Shown here: positions 8,226-16,284 of the stretch, in pieces
How positions within the stretch are numbered: position 1 is the first letter of the stretch
How the letters are laid out: every line of letters begins with the position of its first letter
Program-made: the position numbers and the translations under genes
Notes under the pieces: generated by a model
Seen by the model: only the letters and a program-made list of their open reading frames with translations
What the model was told of the DNA's origin: nothing
Databases searched by the model: none
Virus record (IMG/VR): IMGVR_UViG_3300043429_000373
Coordinates: 1 to 27,442 of that record
Length of the DNA: 27,442 nucleotides
Strand: one strand, 5' to 3'
DNA from: a virus

Positions 8226-9056
8226 TCAAAACCCGCGTGCCTTGATCTGCGCTCGACGCCACTCGGCAAACTCCTTGTCGGTCATCTCGCTCGGGTCTTT
8301 GGTCACGCGACCTTGCCCGCGCGGCGCTTCAATTGGCGCGGGCACCTTACTCGGTTCGGGCTTCGCTTGTGCCTTCTGCTGTGCCAGCTTGGCTTCTAGC
8401 AGGGCAACCGCCCGGCCCGCCTGAACTGGTGACATGCGAGAAATACGCAGAGCTTCGGCCCCGTTGTCAGGGTCGGCAAGGTATTCGATAAGTTGCTTCG
8501 GGTCGTCGGCCTCGAAGATCGCGTCGGTAGCTGGCTTTGCGTTTCCCGTTTGGTCACGCAAACCGCCGAAGGCGTCGTCCAAGTCCGATGCGAGCGCGTC
8601 GAATCGTTCCTGACCCCAGTCCCGCGAAAGCCTGTCAACGACACTTTGCCGGTGCTCAATCGCGTCGAGTTGCCTTCTGACCTGCGGAGCAACTTCTCGC
8701 GCTCGCTGTTCAACCAAACGTGCCAACTCTGCCCGCGAGAGCGTTAGCTGTTCGCTATCGCTTGCGCTTTCTTGATTATCGCCGTCAATGTTTTGGCGTG
8801 TCAAGTTTTGTTCAGTTCTAGCCCGAAGTTCTTCGCGCTGCCTGACGAGGCGGTCAATCTTGCGCCGCATGCGATCAATCTCGCGCTGCTCGTGCGTTTT
8901 CTCGGGTTTGGGTTCTTCGGTAGGCTTTTCCTCTACCGGCTCGATAGCCTCAGTTTCCGGCTGTTCGGTTTGGGTTTGAACCTGAGCAGCCGCGTCCTCT
9001 ACAGGATTGGTGCTCGCCTCTGCCTGCTCGGCTACTGGCAATGCAACTTCAGTCAA
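8226..9056 (-). CDS. Scaffolding protein
   Basis: The 276-aa product is highly charged and predicted to be mainly helical. Residues 1-55 are an acidic Pro/Glu/Gln-rich region, and residues about 55-90 are a basic coiled coil (REIDRMRRKIDRLVRQREEL). Further helices follow, and there is a basic C-terminal segment (EFAEWRRAQIKARGF) resembling the C-terminal helix-turn-helix that scaffolds use to bind coat protein. It lies directly upstream of the coat gene, as in P22. The start is a TTG at 9056, seven bases after AAAGGAG; there is no nearby ATG or GTG in frame. It has no similarity to enzymes that I can see. Confidence 0.85.
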   Translation of the reverse strand: MTEVALPVAEQAEASTNPVEDAAAQVQTQTEQPETEAIEPVEEKPTEEPKPEKTHEQREIDRMRRKIDRLVRQREELRARTEQNLTRQNIDGDNQESASDSEQLTLSRAELARLVEQRAREVAPQVRRQLDAIEHRQSVVDRLSRDWGQERFDALASDLDDAFGGLRDQTGNAKPATDAIFEADDPKQLIEYLADPDNGAEALRISRMSPVQAGRAVALLEAKLAQQKAQAKPEPSKVPAPIEAPRGQGRVTKDPSEMTDKEFAEWRRAQIKARGF

Positions 9057-9063
9057 TTCGATT

Positions 9064-9070
9064 CTCCTTT
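9064..9070 (-). promoter_or_regulatory. Ribosome-binding site deciding the TTG start of the scaffold gene
   Basis: The minus strand reads AAAGGAG seven bases before TTG at 9056. It is the best Shine-Dalgarno match in this part of the window and supports a rare TTG start for an abundant structural protein. Confidence 0.8.
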
Positions 9071-9078
9071 AGTAACGG

Positions 9079-10083
9079 TCAATCCATCATCAGTAACTTT
9101 TCTTCCATATCCTTCTTGCGCTTTCTCTCCCTCTTTGCTCGGTCAATTGCGATGCGCTCAATCTTGTCTGCGACCGTTTCAACCTTCTGCACTTGAATCA
9201 CTGGCCTTGCCCGCTTGATGGTCAGCTTCTCGCGCTGCGGCGCGGCGACTTCAGCGACAGCCTCCATTTCTTCAGCGGAATCAGGTTCGTCGGCCTTCTT
9301 TCGCTTGCGTTTGTGAGGCATGTATTCCGGCCAGAACCCTACAGCCTCAGATTCTGGAATGACTGGCGGCGGGTCTACATACGATAGGCCGGCCGCATAA
9401 GTTCCGGTGCCAATAGCAGCAAACGCCTGAGTCGGCGCAAACACAATGCCGAGCCCTATCCCTGCGGAAATTGTGCCTGCGCCTACTCCAGCAAGCCCCG
9501 CCGTTTGCTCAAGATTCCATCCATATAGGGTGCTCCAATATCGAGGGCCAAAGTACCTAGGACCAAAATAGCGCGATCCAAAATACCGCCCCGCGCCGCC
9601 AGTTGTTGGCTCTATAAACTCAAGATCGCAAGCAAGCGCACCAACCCCGATTGCCGGGGTTAGCTCAAGCGGTGGCGTGAACGCCCAATCTTCATTCTCA
9701 TAACTCAGCAAAGCCGTAATACCGGCAATACCTGACCCAGCCAGCGTGTTTGTCTGCGCAATTGCCTTGTCTGATCCGTATGTCAGAGCGAGGCTAGAAA
9801 ACGATCCAATGCCTGATCCCGCGAGCCCTTGAGACTGCGCAAGCTCAAACGGATCAGAAGTCTGATTCGCGCCGAAGTACCGTAGCCCAAAGTACCTGTT
9901 GGCAAAGAAGCGCGAGCCAGAATAGGCTCCATCGACACTATCGACAAACCGCTGATTCCAATACCTGAGGCCGAAATACCTCGGCCCCATGTAGACGCCG
10001 AGCACAAATGGAGATGCCTCTCCATAGTGCCCGAAGAATCGGCCGCCGAAGTATCGTGCGCCGAAGTATTTGGCGCCGAACAT
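9079..10083 (-). CDS. RYFG-pentapeptide repeat protein, 334 aa, virion-associated by position
   Basis: Three clusters repeat a five-residue unit close to [RK]-[YF]-[FW]-[GA]-x: residues 5-19 (KYFGARYFGGRFFG), 35-45 plus 58-72 (RYFGLRYW; RFFANRYFGLRYFG), and 166-184 (RYFGSRYFGPRYFGPRYW). Between and after them are Gly/Ala-rich units like LAGSGIGSFSSLALTYG, repeated about five times with variations. Residues about 250-334 switch to a basic, charged helical tail (HKRKRKKADEP...RAKRERKRKKDMEEK). I do not recognise an enzyme. The gene lies between portal-side genes and the scaffold, which suggests a virion or assembly role. The ATG at 10083 has no clear ribosome-binding site, only GAG nearby. Confidence 0.7.
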   Translation of the reverse strand: MFGAKYFGARYFGGRFFGHYGEASPFVLGVYMGPRYFGLRYWNQRFVDSVDGAYSGSRFFANRYFGLRYFGANQTSDPFELAQSQGLAGSGIGSFSSLALTYGSDKAIAQTNTLAGSGIAGITALLSYENEDWAFTPPLELTPAIGVGALACDLEFIEPTTGGAGRYFGSRYFGPRYFGPRYWSTLYGWNLEQTAGLAGVGAGTISAGIGLGIVFAPTQAFAAIGTGTYAAGLSYVDPPPVIPESEAVGFWPEYMPHKRKRKKADEPDSAEEMEAVAEVAAPQREKLTIKRARPVIQVQKVETVADKIERIAIDRAKRERKRKKDMEEKLLMMD

Positions 10084-10089
10084 GGCGGT

Positions 10090-10827
10090 TTAGCTCACAG
10101 TGCGCGACACTGACGTGCGGTTGCCGTCGGCGTCGACCGTTGCCGAGATCCGCGTGGTCGAGTCGTCCAGGCCCTTGTAAACCGCAGTCGTGGTGCCCAG
10201 CCCGCTTGCTTGCCCTGCGAGCGTTGCGGCGAACAGGCGCATCAGTTGCCGGCCGGTGAATGTGTGCTCTACAACTTCGTCCCAGATCGCGTCTGCGACC
10301 TCGGTGCCGAAGTCGGTCGCTGCGGCTGCTGCGGTAATCGAGCCCGACGCCATCGACGCGACCTTGACCTCCTGAACGCCTGACGCGCTGGTGATCGCTG
10401 TGCCGCCGTTCTGCGTCACGTTCACGTCGAGCAGGTCGCCACCGTCGCACAACGCATCATTGATCGCAGCTGCGCGGAAGCAGATGACCGGGCCGCGCCA
10501 CGGGAGCACGCCCGTAGCCGTGCCGGTGAACCAACCATACCCCTCGGTGTCGTTGTTGATCGTGCCACCGCTGGCTGGAATCTCTATGGTGTAGACGCCA
10601 CTGTCGCCCTGATCGGTCCAGTCATGCACGCCGGCTGTCGTTGGGGTCACGGACGTAACAGAGTATGCCCCAGCGGAGGTAATGAAGTGCCAGCGAAGCG
10701 CCATGCCCGCCGCGTTGTACGCCACAGCGTCTTCAATCGTCTTGAAGTCCGTGTCGTCCAACAGAGGCATCAAATTGACCGGCACTTCGGCTAGCGCGGT
10801 GTCAACGTCAAGATAAATGTCAGCCAT
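10090..10827 (-). CDS. Virion-type protein of unknown function, 245 aa
   Basis: The product has an N-terminal segment NLMPLLDDTDFKTIEDAVAY, then AYNAAGMALRWHFITSAGAY, and a beta-rich part including YTIEIPASGGTINNDTEGYG and WFTGTATGVLPWRGPVICFR. The 'LTDDTDFKT-E..V.YNAAGM.L.W.F....' layout recurs in unnamed phage structural proteins. The C-terminal part has helix IWDEVVEHTFTGRQLMRLFA and then RTVS, typical of a segment seen in the same group. It has a good ribosome-binding site (TGGAG) upstream of the ATG at 10827. Its place between the lectin-like protein and the RYFG-repeat protein points to a structural role; no activity can be assigned. Confidence 0.75.
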   Translation of the reverse strand: MADIYLDVDTALAEVPVNLMPLLDDTDFKTIEDAVAYNAAGMALRWHFITSAGAYSVTSVTPTTAGVHDWTDQGDSGVYTIEIPASGGTINNDTEGYGWFTGTATGVLPWRGPVICFRAAAINDALCDGGDLLDVNVTQNGGTAITSASGVQEVKVASMASGSITAAAAATDFGTEVADAIWDEVVEHTFTGRQLMRLFAATLAGQASGLGTTTAVYKGLDDSTTRISATVDADGNRTSVSRTVS

Positions 10828-10842
10828 GATCTACTCCACTTT

Positions 10843-11520
10843 TCAAAGTTGTGCGTAATAAGCCATCGCGGCGCCAGCCGGCGTTCCGCCACCATCTTCA
10901 GCGCCTGTAAATGCCGCGAAGTTGTCGATTGTTCCCGTCGATCCGCTGTTACACGATATCCAGATGCCAGCATTCCCTGCCGCAGATGTTGAGGCGTCAC
11001 TAGCGGTAGCCCCAACCGCTTTTGTTCCGCCCCATGTGAGGTTTGTCAACCACTGGTCGTCGGATTTGCGTTGGCAATAGGCGTTTAGAGTGCTCCCAGA
11101 CATTTCCAGGATGACTTTGTAGGTTCCCGCCGGCATGGTGTATGACGGGAAATAACAGGTGGCTATTACTACGGGGCCGCTGCCAGCGAATTCAAAAATC
11201 GAAAGCCCGCCAACTTCCTCATGCAAAGCCGCAGAGTATCCGTAATCCCCAGATTGAGTCCGACCAAGCACCCCAAGCAGCACATCGCTTGTTCCGCCTA
11301 TCGTGATGTCGGCGGTTACACTGTAATCGGCAGAAGGCGGCGTGGCCGAGATCACATATCTTGTGTTACCGCTCGTGCCGCCCTGTGTGACTTTGCCGCT
11401 CGAAATCACCAACTCCGATCCGGAACTGTTTGCATGAGCAGACCATGTGCCGCCGAGTTCCGGCGTATTTCCGGTGATCGTTGAGCCACTGCTGAACGTG
11501 CTGGTTGCAAAATTAGCCAT
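10843..11520 (-). CDS. Lectin-like (concanavalin A-like fold) virion protein, 225 aa
   Basis: The sequence is almost entirely beta-strand, with a jelly-roll pattern: SADYSVTADITIGGTSDVLL, GVLGRTQSGDYGYSAALHEE, TYKVILEMSGSTLNAYCQRK, and a final AAGNAGIWISCNSGSTGTID strand pair. This order (outer strand, 'GRxxxxxxGYxAxL', 'YKVxLExxGSxLxxY', 'GNAGIxxS') is typical of laminin-G/concanavalin A-like domains that bind glycans. It would suit a particle-surface protein that touches host polysaccharide. The start has GAGGA five to six bases upstream. It follows the 1418-aa protein directly, separated by 8 nt. Confidence 0.7.
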   Translation of the reverse strand: MANFATSTFSSGSTITGNTPELGGTWSAHANSSGSELVISSGKVTQGGTSGNTRYVISATPPSADYSVTADITIGGTSDVLLGVLGRTQSGDYGYSAALHEEVGGLSIFEFAGSGPVVIATCYFPSYTMPAGTYKVILEMSGSTLNAYCQRKSDDQWLTNLTWGGTKAVGATASDASTSAAGNAGIWISCNSGSTGTIDNFAAFTGAEDGGGTPAGAAMAYYAQL

Positions 11521-11528
11521 GGTTTTCC

Positions 11529-14500
11529 TCAGTATAGGCGCAGAAACTGCACGTCGGCGGCAGATTGTGGGATGTAGACGATGCCCCTATGAATAGGATC
11601 AAACATCCACTTGTTATACGTGCCCTGCCCTGTGCTGCCGGTTTGAGCCAGAAAACTAGTGCCCGTTGTCGTCATGATGCTGACTGCAAACGTGGTCGGG
11701 TCAATCACGTACACAACCGATCCGGCATCCCGGAGCTTGACGTAAAAACGGTCTGTGAACGGAACATAACAAATTCCTGCGCCCTCAATTGACGACACAT
11801 TTTTGAGCACATTCAGTGCCTCACTACTCCCCGTCAGACTGAACTCGGCGCCGGCCGGAGTGCCTGACAGTGTCAGGCGCCGAACTTTGGCTACACCACC
11901 ACCGCAAATGAGATAGAAAATCTGGTTGCGGCGAGTGTCAACAGCGCATGGCAGATTTCGGTTCGAATTCCACGATGGATTATCGTAGACCAGTGTACGC
12001 GTCATGCCCAAACCAGTCGGGTTTGGAGTGTGTTTGAACACCTGCGAATCGCCGCTCACATAGATGCAATCTGTGACTGGATCGCGGCACACAGAGCCAG
12101 GGATCGAGCCACCGCCTCCGGTCTGTCCGAACACATTGGGATAGGTTCCAGGCTCGTCCCAGCCGTTGACTTGCACACCGGCTTCTACGTCAAACGCCTC
12201 GGTGTCGTAGTGCAGTGTGCCTGCATGCGACATTGACCCTCCCAGCGAAATAACTCGTCCGTGGCGCTCTACAAACTGCGTGTTCGAGTAGGTGTGACGA
12301 CTGGCAGGCTGGAAATCCCCATAACGCCCGTAGATTTGCAGGCCTGGTTGATACCCGATTTCCCACTGGGCCCCCACAGTGAACGGTGTTGTGCCCGCAA
12401 TGGTCACAGTCTGCGCGCCGACGTTCACCGACTGGATTGTCTGCCAGCCATAGCCCGCGACGATGAACCCTCGCCCCACATCGTCGGCGTAGACCGGAGC
12501 GCCCAAAATAAACGTGGATGACGTGCTGCCAGATTGAACCGTACCAGACCTGTGAACAGGGTTCAGGGACAGGATGTTGACGCCAGCGGCTGGGGCCGTT
12601 GACAGCGGCGTGGCTAGCGTCAGTGTGTAGTTGCTCGCGTCGGCCGATGCGATGACCCTAGCTTCGCCGTTGATGGAGATTGTTTTGCCAACGTCAGATC
12701 CGGTTGCACCGACCCAGCACCGAATGACGCTGGTTGTGCACCCGCTCAGAGTCCACCCATAGCGGTAGTTGTTCATAGCGGCAATGCCAACCTCACCGGA
12801 GCTGCCGCGCCATCTCTCAACCCACGCGGGGCTGTCGTCGCGCAGATCGAGGTAGATAACCTCGTTGCCGTGGTAATCGCCGTGCCCACCGCCTGCCGCA
12901 ACCCATACAATCGCTCTGCGCGTATCTATGGTTGCACCGCAGTAGGCCTCTAGCCTGGCCCCGACGGCTGTGCCTCCGGCAACTGCCAGCAGGCCGTTCA
13001 GCGTGATGATGGAGGCGCGAGTCGGCGGCGCGCTATTGCTGCTGGTCCCAGTGATACTCACTACCTGCCCGATGGCCATGCCACGGCGCCATTTGGGCAT
13101 CGTGTACGGCCACGCTGCACCCATCGGCACACCAACGACATCAGCTTGGAATTCCCACCAGTTACTGGTGTTTGATAGCCGCCGCCAGCCTTCCTCGGCC
13201 CCTACTGCGGCGTGCCTGACTGCGTAGGCCACAGCCGGCATCGCCGAGGCGGTGTAGCTCGAGCCCGCAGCGCCACCACCGTAATGCCACGAACGCAGAT
13301 CGCCCTCCTCCCTAGGACCAGGAGACAACAGCGGATAGATGCTTGGCGTTGTGGACTGCCCGGAATAGTTCAGTGTGTACGCCTCGCCCCAGTTCGCAAA
13401 CCACGGCCCGGCCCCAGTGTAGTAATTTGGCAGGTCTACAGGCGCCGTAGCCACATACGTGTTGGTCAGATCGCGATACAGCCATTCGTTCGACCCGGGC
13501 CCGCCCAACCTGCCGACGATGGATTTCGCCTTCCAACTCCAGAATTGGTCGAATTGGGTCGCGGTTGCGCCGGTGGCGAACAGTTTCAAGCCCTTTACGT
13601 AGCCGAACGACTGCGTGATGTAGTCATCCATCCACGTAGAAGATTTGAACAGGCCGTCGTTGGCGCCAAGGGCAGTGCCCTCAGGCAGTGCTGATGGAAA
13701 CGCGCTGGATAGTGTGATCGTGGCCCAGTCATAGTTATCAGGGACTCGCGCCTGAGACGAGGCGATAGTGCGGACGTTGCCGAACGGATCCCGAACCTTC
13801 CAACCAGCCAGAACATCCGCACCAACAGACTGCGATGACGCGTCATCGACGCGGGAAACTATCAATACGCTCGCGGTACTGCCGGCCTCTACTATCCAAA
13901 CTTCATCGTCTAGCTGGCCACCAAGGTCAACGTCCTCGACGGTTGTCGGTCCTGACGTAACAACCCCAAGAGGGTTGTTTGGCTGGTTGTAGTAGCGCCC
14001 CCAGTGGAACTCGACGTTGTGCCCGACCTGGGCCAGGTAGTGCGATCTGATGCTGTCGTCATCAGGTGTCGCGCACGCCGCCTGCCCCAGTGATCGGTTC
14101 GACCATGCGACAGTTCTTGGGGCGACGGCCGATCTGCTGGAGTCGAAAATCCCCTTCTCATATTGCCGTTTCGCGTCTGCCGTGTTCAAGCAGTTCAGAT
14201 TCGGCGCAAACTGCACGTCATCCAGGTGATATTTCCGGCCAGTCAGCAGGTAGGCCAGATACCCAACCGACGGGCAGTGAGACTGCGCCCACGGGGCCGC
14301 TGGCGTGCCTGTTGCGGCTGCAATCTGATCGCCCGTGGTGGAAGGCGTGGCCAGGGTCGTGTATTTGTTGTGACTCGCCAAGAATCTGATCGGCTTGTTC
14401 GGGTCCGGTGCATACGCCTCATCGCGGAACGCCAAACCGTGTCGGCTGGCCGAGTAGCCGTTGAACACGACCGCCTTGTACGCCTTCGCCAGCGTCGGCG

Positions 14501-15785
14501 TCGTGATGTACAGCACATCGTGCTGCGGCAGCAGGCCGATGTCAGGGCTAAAGCCGACACCCGAACCGCTGCTGGCGAAATTCCCTTTTTGCAGTGGTGT
14601 GTAGCTGGTTACCAGCGCTGCCGCATTTCCGTCTAATGCTGGCGTTTCGATCATGTACGAAGGGACCAACTCCGTCGCGCAGAGATAGTCGCGCTCATGC
14701 TGCACAACCACGTCGAATTGTGTTGCGCCAAGCCAGTACGAAACCTCGGTTCCGCCAGCTTTGGATGATGTTCCGATTAGTGGTGCGCGGGTTGCGGCCG
14801 GGTAGTCGATGATCTCGCTAAACCTGACAGTGCTGCCCAGCATAAATGTGAATGTGGCGCTTTTGCTGGTGCGGTTCGGGACGCGAAATCGGCTGTTTTC
14901 AACCCACGGCAGCACATCGACTTGCCGGGTACTCCCTTCGTACAGGCGGACCTCAATCCAGCCGGTCAGGTGTGCGTCGCCCGAGAAGTCCTTACGAAAC
15001 CTCCACGACGACATGCGGTGTCCAGTGACCCACGTCTCGAATGGAGCGTCGAAGTCCGCGCCTGGCACAGCAGCCGCTGACCACGACACGGTGCCATAAG
15101 CCCCGGCGCTGATGCTGCACGCCTGACCGCTCATGGCGGTCTTCAGATCGGCAAGGGTCAGTGCGGCGCCCGAGCTAGCGGCAGCCCGGCGTACGACGAT
15201 CTGCGTCGGCGTGTTGGCCGGCAACGCTGCTGTGCCGCTGATGATGGCGAACTTCAGCGAGCCGTCCGGCCAGTAGTTCTTCGGCGTGACCTGGGCCGTG
15301 GCGCCGATGATGGCAACACTGGCAGTCGGCGATGCGAAGTTGGCAATCTCGCCCTCGATGAACGGCTGCCCGATGGTGAACGGCACCGCTGCGCCGCCGA
15401 CTGGATCGGTCAGCAAGAACGTGGTGATGTCGGCCGGGTCTTGCGGGACCACGACAGTGCCAGTAGCCGTGATGTACCCGGTGCGGGTGAACGGCGCGCT
15501 CGTTCCACCCGGCCCGGTGGCCGTGAGGGTCACGCTGAAGCTGCCTGCCGTGGTGTAGGTGTGCGTCGGATTTGTCGCTGTACTGGTGCCACCGTCGCCG
15601 AACTGCCAGAAGTAACTTGTGGCGAACAAACTTGCATTGGTGAACGTCACCGTCAGCGGCTGGGCACCAGTTGTCGGCGATGCCGTAAACGATGCCGCTG
15701 GCACTAACTTCGGATCGGCATTGATTTGTGCCGATGCCGATGTTGGCGCAAGTCTCGCGCTGCGGGCAAGGGCGAAATCCGGCAT
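11529..15785 (-). CDS. Giant multi-domain protein: PKD, exo-polysaccharide-lyase-like region, beta-propeller
   Basis: This 1418-aa protein is the largest in the window. Residues about 30-108 are a PKD domain (YFWQFGDGGTSTATNPTHTY, then TTAGSFSVTLTATGPGG). From about 118, KNYWPDGSLKFAIISGTAAL and the following beta-rich part resemble the N-terminal domain of exo-rhamnogalacturonan-lyase-like (PcRGLX/YetA-type) proteins. Then SHCPSVGYLAYLLTGRKYHL and NVEFHWGRYYN look like its alpha/alpha toroid. The last 450 residues have Kelch-like propeller blades (WVAAGGGHGDYHGNEVIYLD; GRVISLGGSMSHAG). Domain names are from recalled sequence patterns. The protein could degrade or bind capsule or cell-wall polysaccharide. 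It follows the 124-aa gene with a TGA-A-ATG junction. No signal peptide is visible. Confidence 0.75.
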   Translation of the reverse strand: MPDFALARSARLAPTSASAQINADPKLVPAASFTASPTTGAQPLTVTFTNASLFATSYFWQFGDGGTSTATNPTHTYTTAGSFSVTLTATGPGGTSAPFTRTGYITATGTVVVPQDPADITTFLLTDPVGGAAVPFTIGQPFIEGEIANFASPTASVAIIGATAQVTPKNYWPDGSLKFAIISGTAALPANTPTQIVVRRAAASSGAALTLADLKTAMSGQACSISAGAYGTVSWSAAAVPGADFDAPFETWVTGHRMSSWRFRKDFSGDAHLTGWIEVRLYEGSTRQVDVLPWVENSRFRVPNRTSKSATFTFMLGSTVRFSEIIDYPAATRAPLIGTSSKAGGTEVSYWLGATQFDVVVQHERDYLCATELVPSYMIETPALDGNAAALVTSYTPLQKGNFASSGSGVGFSPDIGLLPQHDVLYITTPTLAKAYKAVVFNGYSASRHGLAFRDEAYAPDPNKPIRFLASHNKYTTLATPSTTGDQIAAATGTPAAPWAQSHCPSVGYLAYLLTGRKYHLDDVQFAPNLNCLNTADAKRQYEKGIFDSSRSAVAPRTVAWSNRSLGQAACATPDDDSIRSHYLAQVGHNVEFHWGRYYNQPNNPLGVVTSGPTTVEDVDLGGQLDDEVWIVEAGSTASVLIVSRVDDASSQSVGADVLAGWKVRDPFGNVRTIASSQARVPDNYDWATITLSSAFPSALPEGTALGANDGLFKSSTWMDDYITQSFGYVKGLKLFATGATATQFDQFWSWKAKSIVGRLGGPGSNEWLYRDLTNTYVATAPVDLPNYYTGAGPWFANWGEAYTLNYSGQSTTPSIYPLLSPGPREEGDLRSWHYGGGAAGSSYTASAMPAVAYAVRHAAVGAEEGWRRLSNTSNWWEFQADVVGVPMGAAWPYTMPKWRRGMAIGQVVSITGTSSNSAPPTRASIITLNGLLAVAGGTAVGARLEAYCGATIDTRRAIVWVAAGGGHGDYHGNEVIYLDLRDDSPAWVERWRGSSGEVGIAAMNNYRYGWTLSGCTTSVIRCWVGATGSDVGKTISINGEARVIASADASNYTLTLATPLSTAPAAGVNILSLNPVHRSGTVQSGSTSSTFILGAPVYADDVGRGFIVAGYGWQTIQSVNVGAQTVTIAGTTPFTVGAQWEIGYQPGLQIYGRYGDFQPASRHTYSNTQFVERHGRVISLGGSMSHAGTLHYDTEAFDVEAGVQVNGWDEPGTYPNVFGQTGGGGSIPGSVCRDPVTDCIYVSGDSQVFKHTPNPTGLGMTRTLVYDNPSWNSNRNLPCAVDTRRNQIFYLICGGGVAKVRRLTLSGTPAGAEFSLTGSSEALNVLKNVSSIEGAGICYVPFTDRFYVKLRDAGSVVYVIDPTTFAVSIMTTTGTSFLAQTGSTGQGTYNKWMFDPIHRGIVYIPQSAADVQFLRLY

Positions 15786-15786
15786 T

Positions 15787-16161
15787 TCAGCTAATGTTTA
15801 GCGAGATCGAAATTCCGCCTGGGCAGGATACGCTAGTGGCAGTCGGCGGGATCGTCACGCTAGACACTTGAATGTCGCCGGAACCGACGCCTACGGACCC
15901 TGAAATGCGCGTGGCCGAAAGGCTGGTGCGCAACTCAAACAATCCGATATCTCCGGCCGTAACCGACGAATCTGCTGTGATGGTGTTAGATACCGCAACG
16001 CTAGGGTTTGCGGTACTTGCAGCAGCAAATGCAGGCGTGCCTAGCGTAAGGCTTGCAAGTTCACTAGACCCGCTAGTCAGCAGCCGAAACTGCCCCCCGT
16101 TCAGCAGTGCCAGCGCAGCGTCCAGCGCCGCCTTTTTCATCTCGTTCGCCCAACTCGCCAT
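15787..16161 (-). CDS. Small virion-type protein, 124 aa
   Basis: The protein begins MASWANEMKKAALDAALALL, then NGGQFRLLTSGSSELASLTL. After this come alternating beta-strands with many Ser/Thr/Val/Ala residues (SVAVSNTITADSSVTAGDIG). Small proteins of this layout are found among phage structural genes beside lectin-like proteins, usually unnamed. The ATG at 16161 has AAGGGAG nine bases upstream. The first 89 nt overlap the end of the 67-aa gene in a different frame. No activity can be inferred. Confidence 0.7.
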   Translation of the reverse strand: MASWANEMKKAALDAALALLNGGQFRLLTSGSSELASLTLGTPAFAAASTANPSVAVSNTITADSSVTAGDIGLFELRTSLSATRISGSVGVGSGDIQVSSVTIPPTATSVSCPGGISISLNIS

Positions 16162-16276
16162 GATGAATCACTCCCTTGAATGGCATGCGCCCGACTTCAT
16201 TGCCTTGCGCGTCACTGAATACAAATTCGCCTGCAATGGTTGCGGCGCCTTCGGCCTGATGTGGCTTGTCAGTCAT
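16073..16276 (-). CDS. Small hypothetical protein overlapping the next gene, 67 aa
   Basis: The ATG at 16276 follows AGGTGA, which overlaps the portal stop codon, so translation could be coupled to the portal. The first 40 residues (MTDKPHQAEGAATIAGEFVF, SDAQGNEVGRMPFKGV) look like a real small domain. The last 28 codons lie over the start of the 124-aa gene and are Gly/Ala/Arg-rich. Such a long overlap is unusual here, where most neighbours overlap by 1-4 nt. The gene is plausible but not certain. Confidence 0.5.
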   Translation of the reverse strand: MTDKPHQAEGAATIAGEFVFSDAQGNEVGRMPFKGVIHHGELGERDEKGGAGRCAGTAERGAVSAAD

Positions 16277-16284
16277 TGATTCAC

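Noticed and set aside
7624-8424. Long open frame on the plus strand (266 codons) opposite the coat gene
   Set aside because: It lies fully antisense to the coat and scaffold genes, has no family-like segments and follows from the GC-rich codon use of the minus-strand genes.
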